Shown in pieces: positions 36,030-45,820 of a stretch of 64,000 bases of DNA (positions are counted from its first letter, which is position 1; each line of letters opens with the position of its first letter). Below the pieces are notes generated by a model. The model saw nothing but the letters and a program-made list of their open reading frames with translations, had not been told where the DNA came from and ran no database searches. The position numbers and the translations under genes are program-made. Source of the DNA: Synanceia verrucosa (taxonomy: Eukaryota > Chordata > Actinopteri > Perciformes > Synanceiidae). The stretch spans positions 30,167,437 to 30,231,436 of the forward strand of contig CM056551.1 in assembly GCA_029721515.1 (NCBI GenBank), in the 5' to 3' direction.

Positions 36030-36140
36030 TCATTTTGATGAAAGAGCTTTCACATACAGGTGGATTATCCATTACAGAAACAATATTACTGTTAATTTAA
36101 AGCAGCGGTGGTGGTCTAATACATTTGTTAAACTCTGCAT
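36030..36140 (+). repeat. Dispersed repeat family A, fragment
   Basis: Carries CAGGTGGATTATCCATTACA, AATATTACTGTTAATTTAAAG and CTAATACATTTGTTAA, matching the wording at 11,090-11,140 and 48,010-48,030. Confidence 0.6.
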
Positions 36141-37794
36141 GTTTACTGATGAATCTTTGCAAAGGTACAAGCACACTAGCAAGAGTGTGTAATCTGTTCA
36201 TTTACATGAAAGGGAGGCTGCACATGCATTTTTTGGCACTGCTGCTGGTTTTTATTTCAGGGAAATGCTCATGTTCAAATATTCTTTCACTGATTCCTCG
36301 ACCAGTGGGTAAACTTTGGCTCATGAAATGCAGAACAGCAGAATTATTGTGACCAGACACCAGGATGGAGCTGAAAATCTACAACCGTTCTTTTATTTCT
36401 CTGGAAAAAAAAGCAGAGTTTCTTTGAGCTGAGCAGTGATTTTGGTGGTGCACGGTGGATGGCTGAGGTGGTCGAAATCCGAGTCTGGAGGATTTTATGA
36501 CCGTTCTGAATCCTGGAAAGGCATGTCGGCTTCTGCTTCTCTTGGTTGTCGACCAAACTGAAGAAGAGAGTGTCGACCGCGACTACAGAAAGGCTTTGCT
36601 CATAACTTTACCGCCCAAGTTAGCCTGCGGTGTTCATTTATTCAGAGTACTAGAGGACATACAGAGGTACGCTAATGCTAATGCTAATGCTCAACATCCA
36701 CTGAAATAATCACCTTAAACCTTATGAGTGCAGATTAAATCCAGGCTTGATAAAGGAGGCGTGATGGACTCTGTTTTATATTTTTCTTTGCAAAAAACGT
36801 TCAGTAACGTCAATCATCACACTAATTTTTAAACTAATGCATATACAGTTTATCTGTATACATGTTTGTCTTTATGAATTCAGCAGAATGTAATGAAAAA
36901 AAAACAGAATCAGGAAAAAAAATACAATTAAAGACGAGAGAAGAGAAATGAGTCTTAAGGTGCATCCATGTTGAGTAAATGTTCTTAGTTACAGGAGGAA
37001 ACAATATGAAAATATCCAGACATTAAGAGGGAAAACCTCAAGCTCTAGCCCATATTTTTAAGCAATTTTCCACTTATTACAAAGAATTCAACAACAACAA
37101 AAACAAGCAAAATGCAAAAACTCTAAGCAGTTTTGATGGCAGGTCCTAATCTAAGTACTAAAATATGTTTCAATACTAAGCTCATTCCTTTGCTTCAGTC
37201 ATGTTTTCTGTTCCATCAGCTCATTTCAGCTGAGCTATGTGTCTTTGACCGTCCATCACAGCAGGTCTCGTAGCGGGTCTTGTTGAAGGATTATAGCCTG
37301 GTCCTGGTTTTCCCGTTGACTTGCAGCCACTTCAAAGGCTGGTGTCAGTGGTCCATTAACCTCTGCTAATTAAAACGTCACTTCAAATGTCACAGAGCGC
37401 TGGTTTCCTGCAGTCTGCCCTCATTACCAGAGATACTGTAATGCCTCCATGTTCCATGTTACTCCATGTTACATGTTGGCTGAAATTTCCTCCCGGTGTG
37501 TTTTGTCAGCTCGTAAATTCGGCGTGAATTAATTGGAAGGTACAAAACTGTGTCAGAGAGGTTGGTTGCTGTTGAAATAACCTTTACTTTAAGTGTTCGT
37601 GTCTCGTTTTCTGGCCTCTTTACTTTTAAATGGCCTCATATAAAGTCCAGATGCTGGTGGCGCTCAGACTGCAGAGACGTTGCAAGTACTGACGGACAAA
37701 TACTTTCCATACCTCTGCAGCTCAGAGCAATCAAAGCAGAAAAGTCCCAGATACAGATGTTTGTTACAGACTCAACATCTGTGTGAAACATGAT

Positions 37795-37836
37795 GAGCAG
37801 CTTCACAAACACAGTACTCCTGACACAACAATAGGC

Positions 37837-37868
<32 letters not shown>

Positions 37869-37918
37869 TCTTCACAAACACAGTACTCCTGACACAATAA
37901 CAATAGGCTATATATATA

Positions 37919-37963
<45 letters not shown>

Positions 37964-38032
37964 AACACAGTACTCCTGACATATATAACAATATATATAT
38001 ATATACTGTGTATATATATATATATATATATG

Positions 38033-38075
<43 letters not shown>

Positions 38076-38076
38076 G

Positions 38077-38143
<67 letters not shown>
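37795..38143. repeat. Compound TA/TG microsatellite with an embedded repeated phrase
   Basis: The phrase AAACACAGTACTCCTGACA occurs three times (near 37,807, 37,875 and 37,964), each followed by an ATAGGC- or ATAACA-type linker and a TA run. The last TA-rich block runs from about 37,990 to 38,143. Tyr/Ile-rich open frames on both strands are artefacts. Confidence 0.9.
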
Positions 38144-38144
<1 letters not shown>

Positions 38145-38149
38145 TCTAC

Positions 38150-38220
38150 AGGAGTAGAAGCAGAGGTACTTAAGTAGAAATACCACAGTCTAAAAATACT
38201 CAAGTAAAAGTGATACCTGT
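38150..38220 (+). repeat. Fragment of a TACTTCAGTAAAAGT-type dispersed repeat
   Basis: GCAGAGGTACTTAAGTAGAA then ACTCAAGTAAAAGTGATACC resembles the start of the element at 42,408-43,047. Confidence 0.55.
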
Positions 38221-39155
38221 AATACTACTGATGAATGAATGAAGTGTATACCTTACCATGTGAGTGAAGGCATCAGACTAGACATAAACATTTAGCTTTG
38301 TTAAAAAAAGGTAACAAATGAACACAGATATAAATGTACTTCATTTATTTATGAACAAATAACAAAGTGTACATGAGCAGCAAAAAGAAATCAATAACAC
38401 TTCCATGTAAAATGCACTGCAAACAGATATTTTCAAATGTAATATCAAATCTAGCATGTTGCTGTGTGTTTGCTTATCACTAGCTGCTGTGTGCTCTGCA
38501 TTAGGGCTGCTCCATTATGGAAAAAATCATTATCACCATTATTTTGATCAATATTTACATCACCATTATCCAAAGGATTATTTTTGAGTTACACAATGCA
38601 TTTCTTCATCATTTCTCTGTGTCAAAAAACAACACTGCATATGGTGTTTGATATGAAATATAAACAGTAATATTAGTAACATCCTGTTTTTAAAGCTAGA
38701 CGCACAAACAGAACTTTTTTATTATAGTTCTGAATTATTTGGAGGTTTCAGTGCTTCTCCTGATTAAAGTGAATATATAAAGACATAATAGACAGTAGTA
38801 AAAGACAGAAGCATTGCATAAACAGTCAGAGTTCAGTTTCAATAGTCAGTGCTTATAGCAGACACACCCCTCTTATGTAGTACTGTCCATAGTTGTTTAC
38901 GCTGCTCTGTTGACTTGATTTGATTCAACAATAGACACTAATCTTGTTAAGATGAACACTGTGTCCACAGTTTGGACACATTTTATGACAGAGGACAAGG
39001 AGTGATCGGCGGAGTTGAGGTGATCAGTGTAAGTAAGTACATTTATATCTGTGTTCATTTGTTACCTTTTTTTAACAAAGCTAAATGTTTATGTCTAGTC
39101 TGATGCCTTCACTCACATGGTAAGGTATACAGTTCATTCATTCATCAGTAGTATT
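38221..39155. mobile_element. Inverted-repeat element with 121-bp arms
   Basis: The arm at 38,221-38,341 is the reverse complement of 39,035-39,155 with one difference in 121 positions. The 693-bp interior is AT-rich with no coding sequence; a TAGGGCTGCTCC phrase at 38,503 resembles a hAT-type end. Long terminal inverted repeats suggest a non-autonomous DNA transposon or a recent local inverted duplication. No clear target duplication was found, and partial similarity continues outside the arms (GATACC words), so the ends are uncertain. Confidence 0.7.
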
Positions 39156-40494
39156 GATCGGTATCGGATATCGACCGATACGCTCAGCTCAGGCATCGTA
39201 TTGTATTGGATCAGAAAAAACTGGATTGGTGCATCTCTAGTAAGAACACAGTTTTTATTCTGTTTTTATTTGAATGAAATTTGAGGATAAAGTAGTATAA
39301 CATAATCCTGTTTTCTCTGAGGACTCTAAAGCTAAGCCTTAAGTCTTGTTAAAGTTTAAAAGTTTTTGGCTGGGTTATAAACTGAAGTCACAGCAGGAGT
39401 CCAGAGTCGCTGCTCTCCTGCCTCTCATGATGTATGGAGATCTCTAGCAGTGACTCAGTAAAACCAGTCCAGGGGAACTATTCCTCACTTTTCCTTGCTG
39501 GTCGATGACAAGTCACCTCGCCCTCCACTGGTTCCTTTCTGCAGGCGGTTGGGAAACAAGCCAGAAACACTAAAAGCAGAGAGAAGGAGAAGAATTTAAT
39601 CCCTATCACAAACAAGCCAATACCAGGGAGAGATTAAAGGCTGCTTCCGAAAAATAACATTTCTGGAGGTGGACCATAAATTCCATTTATTCCACGAGAT
39701 GTTTTCTTTTTAAATGTGAGACTCTCTCTGTCTCAGGTTGTGAATGAAAACCGATGCTTTTGTTTTTGGTTTGTAGCCACGTCGCTGAGGATTTTCACCT
39801 GCCAGAAATAATTTAAGGGATTATTATGAGTCCATGTGAGAAGGCTACTGTTTAAGTTTTCATACCTCAGGAGCAGGAATATCACTTCAGATCGCTTTAG
39901 TTATTCCTCTGGGAGTGCAGGGTGAACTGTGAATGAAAGAATTTACGATAAATAACAAACAAGCAATTTAACTTTAAATTTAAAAACTGTCTTGTTTACC
40001 TGCCTGTTTTTGTTGCTAACGAAACAACATCTCTCTTAAATTTGACAAATGTTCTTTGATGCTGTTCTGAAGAAATATTCAGGCCATGAGGTTCTGGTAC
40101 TGACAGCAAACAAGAGAGCCATATGTGCAGTAATGTGCATTCATAGGACATCAAAGCAAAGAATATGATAAGAACAAAATGACCAGAATCACTGTGAAAT
40201 TAGCTAATAATATAACAGATGGGGTATGAAACCTAAATGAGTAGTGATGACATTTTGCAGTGGTAGTTGAAGAGCAACACTCCCCTCTACTGGTGGACAG
40301 GAAGTCTATTCACTCCAGGATAAGTTTGAGGTACTTTAACTTTTTTATTTTCTGCAGTTTTCTACTCTAGGGGAAAATATTGTACTTTTATACTGCAATA
40401 ACCTACATTTATCTGACAGCTGCAGTAACTTTACTGATTTATGTTTTCAATGAAATGTCTGAATCAACCTGTTCCCTTTGCATCACCATTTTGA
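39156..40494. other. Intergenic sequence
   Basis: Positions 39,156-39,240 (GATCGGTATCGG, then GGATTGGTGCATCTCTAG) resemble one end of a fish hAT-type MITE. The rest is unique-looking AT-rich DNA with no gene recognised. Confidence 0.45.
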
Positions 40495-40670
40495 ACAGGA
40501 GTGAGGAATTTAAACTGAATTCACCTTTGAGACCCAAATTTGATCCAGAATACTGGAATTCACTGAGAAATCAGAAATGAATCCAGAATAACAAACAACC
40601 ACTAAAACACATGTTTCTGTTCAGGAATGACAGGAAATAACTGAGTATAACTGTGAAATACTCTAAATAT
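40495..40670 (-). repeat. Dispersed repeat family A, fragment
   Basis: GGAGTGAGGAATTTAAACTG to GAATACTGGAATTC is the reverse complement of 47,870-47,940. ATGAATCCAGAATAACAAAC to GAATGACAGGAAAT is the reverse complement of 27,010-27,075. Confidence 0.7.
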
Positions 40671-40929
40671 TATCTTTTTTTTTTTTTTTACTAAACTTTA
40701 TTTATGTTTCTATGTTTTACTCATGGTTTGTTTTCAAACAATAATCCAATAATGATGAGTCTTTTTTTAAACTCATGGATCACATTAATTCTGTTTTATC
40801 GTTGAATATATAGTTTGATTATAGAGCTTGTGGAAAAGCATATTATGATTCTAATTCTATTTGAAAACATTATATTTGCTGTGTTAGTACCTTCACTGAA
40901 GTATAAAGCCTTCATTAAAACGTTACCAG

Positions 40930-41245
40930 ATAGCTGACGTAATGTCGTCACTAGATGGCGTGAGTGCGTCACCGCCGGAACAGGTGACACAGTCCGTTGC
41001 CGGGGTAACGACGCTAGTGGCCAAACCGCAGCACGTCCCTGACAACCGTTACTTCAATATTTGTCGTCACAAAGGTATGGTTCTGCTCAGGCTCTTCTCT
41101 GTTTGTTTGTTTTTTTGTGAAACCAAGTTTTCCCTCTGATATCTGTGATCAATAATCAGTCGTTGTGATCGGATGTGTGGTTTTTTTTAGGCCCTGCTTT
41201 CCCATGATGCCTCGCTGTATTTTGTCTCGTAGCTCATGGTAACAG
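40930..41245 (+). promoter_or_regulatory. CpG-rich promoter region of ccdc92
   Basis: The sequence changes abruptly from AT-rich to CpG-rich near 40,930. Motifs visible: a CRE-like TGACGTAA (40,935-40,942), an ETS-type CCGGAA (40,975-40,980), a perfect RFX X-box (40,996-41,009), a TTTCCCATGATGC resembling part of the ZNF143/THAP11 motif (41,198-41,210) and a second imperfect X-box (41,229-41,243). No TATA box is apparent. This is the only CpG-dense region immediately upstream of the gene, and a donor site follows at 41,393. Motif function is inferred. Confidence 0.65.
40996..41009 (+). promoter_or_regulatory. RFX X-box
   Basis: GTTGCCGGGGTAAC fits the RFX consensus GTNRCC-N(0-3)-RGYAAC at every defined base, with a 2-bp spacer. 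RFX factors drive many ciliary and centriolar genes, and CCDC92 is a centriole/ciliary-base protein, so the site is biologically apt. Confidence 0.65.
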
Positions 41246-41392
41246 CCGCCCTCCCCTCTCACCGACCGAGCCGAGTCTGACAGCATCCCCGCCATGTCCC
41301 ACTCGGCTCAGCGCTGTTAGCCGGCCAGGCCACTCCGTCCAGCGGCTATCTACAAGCTTTCTGCTCGACGGCAGCGTATTTTTATCCCCACG
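41246..41392 (+). other. Probable ccdc92 first exon (5' UTR)
   Basis: GC-rich sequence ending in CCCCACG directly before GTAAGC (donor at 41,393). No long open frame crosses it; it carries an 8-codon upstream frame. The transcription start is a guess, so only the 3' boundary is well supported. The next acceptor compatible with the gene is at 45,655. Confidence 0.55.
41294..41320 (+). other. Short upstream open reading frame in the putative 5' UTR
   Basis: ATG in good context (CCGCCATGT) opens a frame of eight codons, MSHSAQRC, closed by TAG. If the exon is transcribed as proposed, this could reduce translation of the main frame. Confidence 0.4.
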
Positions 41393-42407
41393 GTAAGCCC
41401 CCCATAACATAATGTGCTGCTGTTAGCATCCTTAGCTGTTCGGCTAGGTTAGCTTAAAGCCTCATACGTACTTCCTCTTGTGGGCTTCATTCAAAGACAA
41501 GCCCATGTTTTACATCATTTAGCTCAATCTTTTCTGAGCTTAACCTGTTATTTCGCTATTTTAACTGGCATTTTTAAAATCGGCATTCATCCAAACAGGT
41601 TGACTTCACTGTCAGGTCTGTTGTTTCTTCATCAAAAATCTCTTAAATCGTTAAATAATCCAGTAGCAGCTGCTCATATGTGGTTGTTTGTTGATATAAA
41701 GTCCTGTTTGGTGGATCCATTTTATGCCGAATATATCAGGACTCCGCCACCATGCTAATAAACGTTGTTTATATTCTAAAAGGGCGGATTTTCTGTTTGT
41801 GCATATCAGGCTGTTATTTGTGACGTTTTGTGAAGGGAGTCTGGTGTGACGCGCTCCCCCATTCATCAGAGAACAGCACAAATGGCTTGTTTTCGGGTTT
41901 TTTGCTGCAGCACACAACATTGGCTGCAAGGACGGCCTTTGTGATGACCGAAGGGAATGCAGTGATGGCATCCTGTCCGGCACATCAGGTCATAAAGCGA
42001 CAGATGTGTGGTGTTTTTGCAGGCACCGCCCGCCTTTCTGTTGTTTGCTAACGCTATAAAGAAGGTCGTGTCCTGGATGATATCTGTGTCTGCAGCTTGA
42101 CATTAACAGCAGTGTGTGAGCAGTCATGATCCTCTGGCAGGCTTGCTGTGGATGAGGGTTTGGTGCTGTCCGCAATGCAGGTGCTGAAACAGAGAGTATC
42201 CCTGCTGGGCGGCTCAGGTCCTGTAGGCTGTGGTTTGAATGGTTTTACTGGTTCACCTGTGGTTAACATGTGTTTTTGTTGTTGTTCACGTTTAGATGTT
42301 GACGTTTCCTCCAACAGAAACATGTGCCAGGAGTAGTTTAGTTATTACAGAGAGCTGTGAACACTTTTAAGAGAAGTCAGCATTGTGAAAATTAAAGATG
42401 AAGTGTC

Positions 42408-43047
42408 AGAGGTGGAGAAGTACTCCTCGGTCCTGTACTTCAGTAAAAGTAGAAATACCATGGGCTGAAAACTCTAATACAAGTAAAACTGTAGTACAGA
42501 ATTATTATCAACACAATGTGTAAAAAGTGGCAGTGCTCAGTGTGCAGAATGGCTCCTTTCATTACTATTACTAAATATTATATCATTTTGTTTTCACTAA
42601 AAAGTACACGTAATGCTGTAGTTCATCAGCATGGAGTCACTTTGAGATAATTTGTAGACGACTGGGTCAAATATATTACTACTACTACCACAAAATTAAA
42701 ATCTAGTCATATCTCAGTTCAGTTAATTTTTTAAGTATGTAAAAACTGTCCTTAAAGGTTATTGATAAGGTTACAAAATGAAAATAGAAGTTATAAAGAA
42801 ATATATAAGTCAGTTTAAAAAATTTTAAAAAAATTTTGTGGAAAATATCAGACATTTGGTTCCCAAAGTGAGACATCAAATGACTGAATGTGATAGATAG
42901 ATAGATAGATAGATAGATAGGACAACAGATACAAGTTAACCATGATAAACATAATATTTATACATTTCTACATAAATTGTACTGCTAATTATAAATTCCA
43001 TAAGATAGAACAGTACAGTACTTCAGTGAGTGTACTTTGTTACATCC
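42408..43047 (+). repeat. Dispersed element with TACTTCAGTAAAAGT start
   Basis: It begins CAGAGGTGGAGAAGTACTCC and ends TGTACTTTGTTACATCC, the start and finish of a MITE-like repeat common in fish genomes. A (GATA)n microsatellite at 42,892-42,920 lies inside. A fragment of the same repeat is at 38,150-38,220. Confidence 0.6.
42892..42920. repeat. GATA microsatellite
   Basis: Seven uninterrupted GATA units. Confidence 0.95.
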
Positions 43048-43697
43048 TGAAAATGTAAATGTACAAATAAAAGCATGTTGATGAGAACCAGACCAGTCAC
43101 GCTCAGCTAATGTTTCATGCTGCTGCAGTTCATTGATTATTTATGTTTCTCAGTATGAGCAAAAGGAAAACATGTGACATTAATGCGTCTTTAAGAACAG
43201 ACGCTTCCTGATAGATTTGCATTAAAGCCCCAAACAGACTTCATTGTCTCTCTGGATGATCTTTGCTGTGGTTCACCTCCACGATGTGTCCACGAGGCGT
43301 GTTTCTGAGGTGAGGTCACATCTCTGCAGATGGGAAGCTATTCTAGGAAAGAGCAGGGATGAGACACGTGCAGGGTTTATCGGAAGGACTTCACATTACT
43401 CATCAATAATAGATTATCTCCTCAGCTTTTAGGAGGCGTCCCGGCTCTGTTTGTGATCTCCAGTGTGTGTTTTCTCATTATCCATCTGTTTCCTCCTGTA
43501 AGCTATGATGAAAATTACAATAATCATAATAAAAAAAATCACACTGAATGCTGGAGGAAGTGCGTCCAGCGAGGTGTCATGGGATGTATTATTCATGCTG
43601 GTGATGTAAGAGTGAGAAGCCCTGGGATGTTTTATTGAAAGGTGTGCAGGGAGAGGCTTCCTCTGCAGGGATCAATCAGCTCTCAGCCCAGTTCAGT

Positions 43698-44880
43698 AGA
43701 CTGGAAACAGGCTGGAAAAGAGACTGGAAACAGGCTGGAAACAGACTGGAAAAGAAATTGGAAAAGAGACTGGAAACAGGCTGGAAACACACTGGAAAAG
43801 AGACTGGAAACAGGCTGGAAACACACTGGAAAAGAGACGGGAAAAGAGACTGGAAACAGGCTGGAAAAGAAACTGGAAAAGAGACTGGAAACAGGCTGGA
43901 AACAGACTGGAAAAGAGACGATAAGAGACTGGAAACACACTGGAAAAGAAACTGGAAAAGAGACTGGAAACAGGCTGGAAACACACTGGAAAAGAAACTG
44001 GAAAAGAGACTGGAAACAGGCTGGAAACAGACTGGAAACAGACTGGAAAAGAGACTGGAAACAGGCTGGAAACAGGCTGGAAACAGACTGGAAACAGGCT
44101 GGAAACACACTGGAAAAGAGTCGAAAAGAGACTGGAAACAGACTGGAAAAGAGACTGGAAACAGACTGGAAAAGAGACTGGAAACAGACTGGAAACAGGC
44201 TGGAAACAGACTGGAAACACACTGGAAACAGGCTGGAAACACACTGGAAAAGAGTCGAAAAGAGACTGGAAACAGACTGGAAAAGAGACTGGAAACAGAC
44301 TGGAAACAGACTGGAAAAGAGACTGGAAAAGAGACTGGAAACAGGCTGGAAACAGACTGGAAAAGAGACGATAAGAGACTGGAAACACACTGGAAAAGAA
44401 ACTGGAAAAGAGACTGGAAACAGGCTGGAAACACACTGGAAAAGAGACTGGAAACAGGCTGGAAACAGACTGGAAACAGACTGGAAAAGAGACTGGAAAC
44501 AGGCTGGAAACAGGCTGGAAACAGACTGGAAACAGGCTGGAAACACACTGGAAAAGAGTCGAAAAGAGACTGGAAACAGACTGGAAAAGAGACTGGAAAC
44601 AGACTGGAAAAGAGACTGGAAACAGACTGGAAAAGAGACTGGAAACAGACTGGAAAAGAGACTGGAAAAAGACTGGAAACAGGCTGGAAACAGACTGGAA
44701 ACACACTGGAAACAGGCTGGAAACACACACATATATTTTCAGTTGCACATTAAACAGACTGGAAAAGAGACTGGAAACAGACTGGAAACAGACTGGAAAA
44801 GAGACTGGAAAAAGACTGGAAACAGGCTGGAAACAGGTTGGAAAAGAGACTGGAAACAGGCTGGAAACAGACTGGAGACA
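43698..44880. repeat. 11/12-bp minisatellite (GACTGGAAACA type), about 1.2 kb
   Basis: Roughly one hundred units of three kinds: GACTGGAAACA, GGCTGGAAACA and GACTGGAAAAGA. A larger duplication is visible: the rare AGAGACGATAAGAG occurs twice, 450 bp apart, and the rare AGTCGAAAAGAG three times. A short interruption is at 44,728-44,754 (CATATATTTTCAGTTGCACA). Five open frames of 349-424 codons on both strands are artefacts of a stop-free unit. It lies in ccdc92 intron 1, about 0.8 kb upstream of coding exon 1. Confidence 0.95.
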
Positions 44881-45655
44881 CTGTGGGGCTGTTTCTCTTT
44901 GTTAAGAGAAAAGTAGGCTACATTGTGTTGCAGGAAGTATGAACCGCTTCACCTTAGAGAGGTGTAGCTGTAAATAAATGAACAGCAGTGAACAGCATGA
45001 GATAATGTTTTCAGTTAGTCATTTTAAACGTAACTAAGCTGTCACATCCAGCTGCTTTCAGACTAAGGTTTCAGACACTGTTAGCATTCTGAATAGCATG
45101 TTAGCATTAGTATGCGTGGCAGTGACTCTGGTTTGTGGTCTTTGCTGTTATTGATCATGATGTGGACCCTGAAAGAGAATATTCTCCAGCAGGAAGTGAT
45201 GTCATTCCTGCCATCTGTTGTATTTATTTATCCACCAAGCGAAGACAAAACCTTTTTCTAGTTAAACTCCAGTGTAAGAATTTAACTTTATTATCTACCT
45301 GTCGTCTGTGTCGAGGATGAATAATAAAATTACAGCTTGTATTAGAGTAGTGGTGTGATTTTTTTTAATTTTTTTTTTATGCTCCCCCTCAGGTTGTCAG
45401 TAGCTTCATATCAGTGATTGTTTGATTATTACCATTGCCATTACATCTGCATATTAATGGGGATAAATGCTCACTTTTTCCTCAGCATGAGTACTAATTG
45501 CTTCTTTTTTAATCAGCAAACGAGATAACAGTTTATTCACTTTCTTGGTTAGTTTAAGAGCCAGATGATCTCAGACCAGATGTTTCTAAATGGTGATATT
45601 ATGACTTTACGCTCTCCTCTCCCCTTGCTTCCTGTTACCTGTCTGATGGCTGCAG

Positions 45656-45820
45656 GACTGGTCAGTGACTTAACACAATCAGCCATGGCGTCAGCAAACG
45701 TTACCCTGGAGAATCAACTGCACAGCGCTCAGAAAAACCTGCTCTTCCTGCAGCAGGACCACGCCAACACACTGAAGGGGCTGCATGCCGAGATCCGCAG
45801 ATTACAGCAGCAATGCACAG
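45656..45820 (+). CDS. ccdc92: ccdc92 exon with start codon
   Basis: Acceptor TGCAG ends at 45,655. 29 bases of leader (in frame and without a stop) precede ATG at 45,685. Coding sequence gives residues 1-45 and the first base of codon 46, ending CACAG before GTGAGC. It encodes most of the first coiled coil. Confidence 0.9.

Larger units (their letters stand above)
34788..37794. other. Intergenic sequence with repeat fragments
   Basis: No gene recognised. Positions 34,790-35,150 are GC-richer with open frames on both strands but no domain. At 35,155-35,230 TTTCGAGTTACTTTTTGAAA then TACTGAATTACTCACTGCTG is a diverged copy of the flank seen at 1,380-1,490 and 6,905-7,020. A family A fragment is at 36,030-36,140. 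Positions 37,200-37,620 look unique. Confidence 0.5.
41393..45655 (+). other. ccdc92 intron 1 (proposed)
   Basis: GTAAGC at the 5' end; a pyrimidine-rich tract at about 45,612-45,645 and TGCAG at the 3' end. It contains a dispersed element (42,408-43,047) and the 11/12-bp minisatellite (43,698-44,880). Positions 41,400-42,400 and 44,900-45,600 hold no recognisable gene. Confidence 0.55.

Noticed and set aside
43635..44916. Five frames of 349-424 codons (Trp/Lys/Thr-rich on plus, Phe/Ser/Val-rich on minus)
   Set aside because: All arise from the 11/12-bp minisatellite; open frames exist in five of six phases, which real genes do not show.
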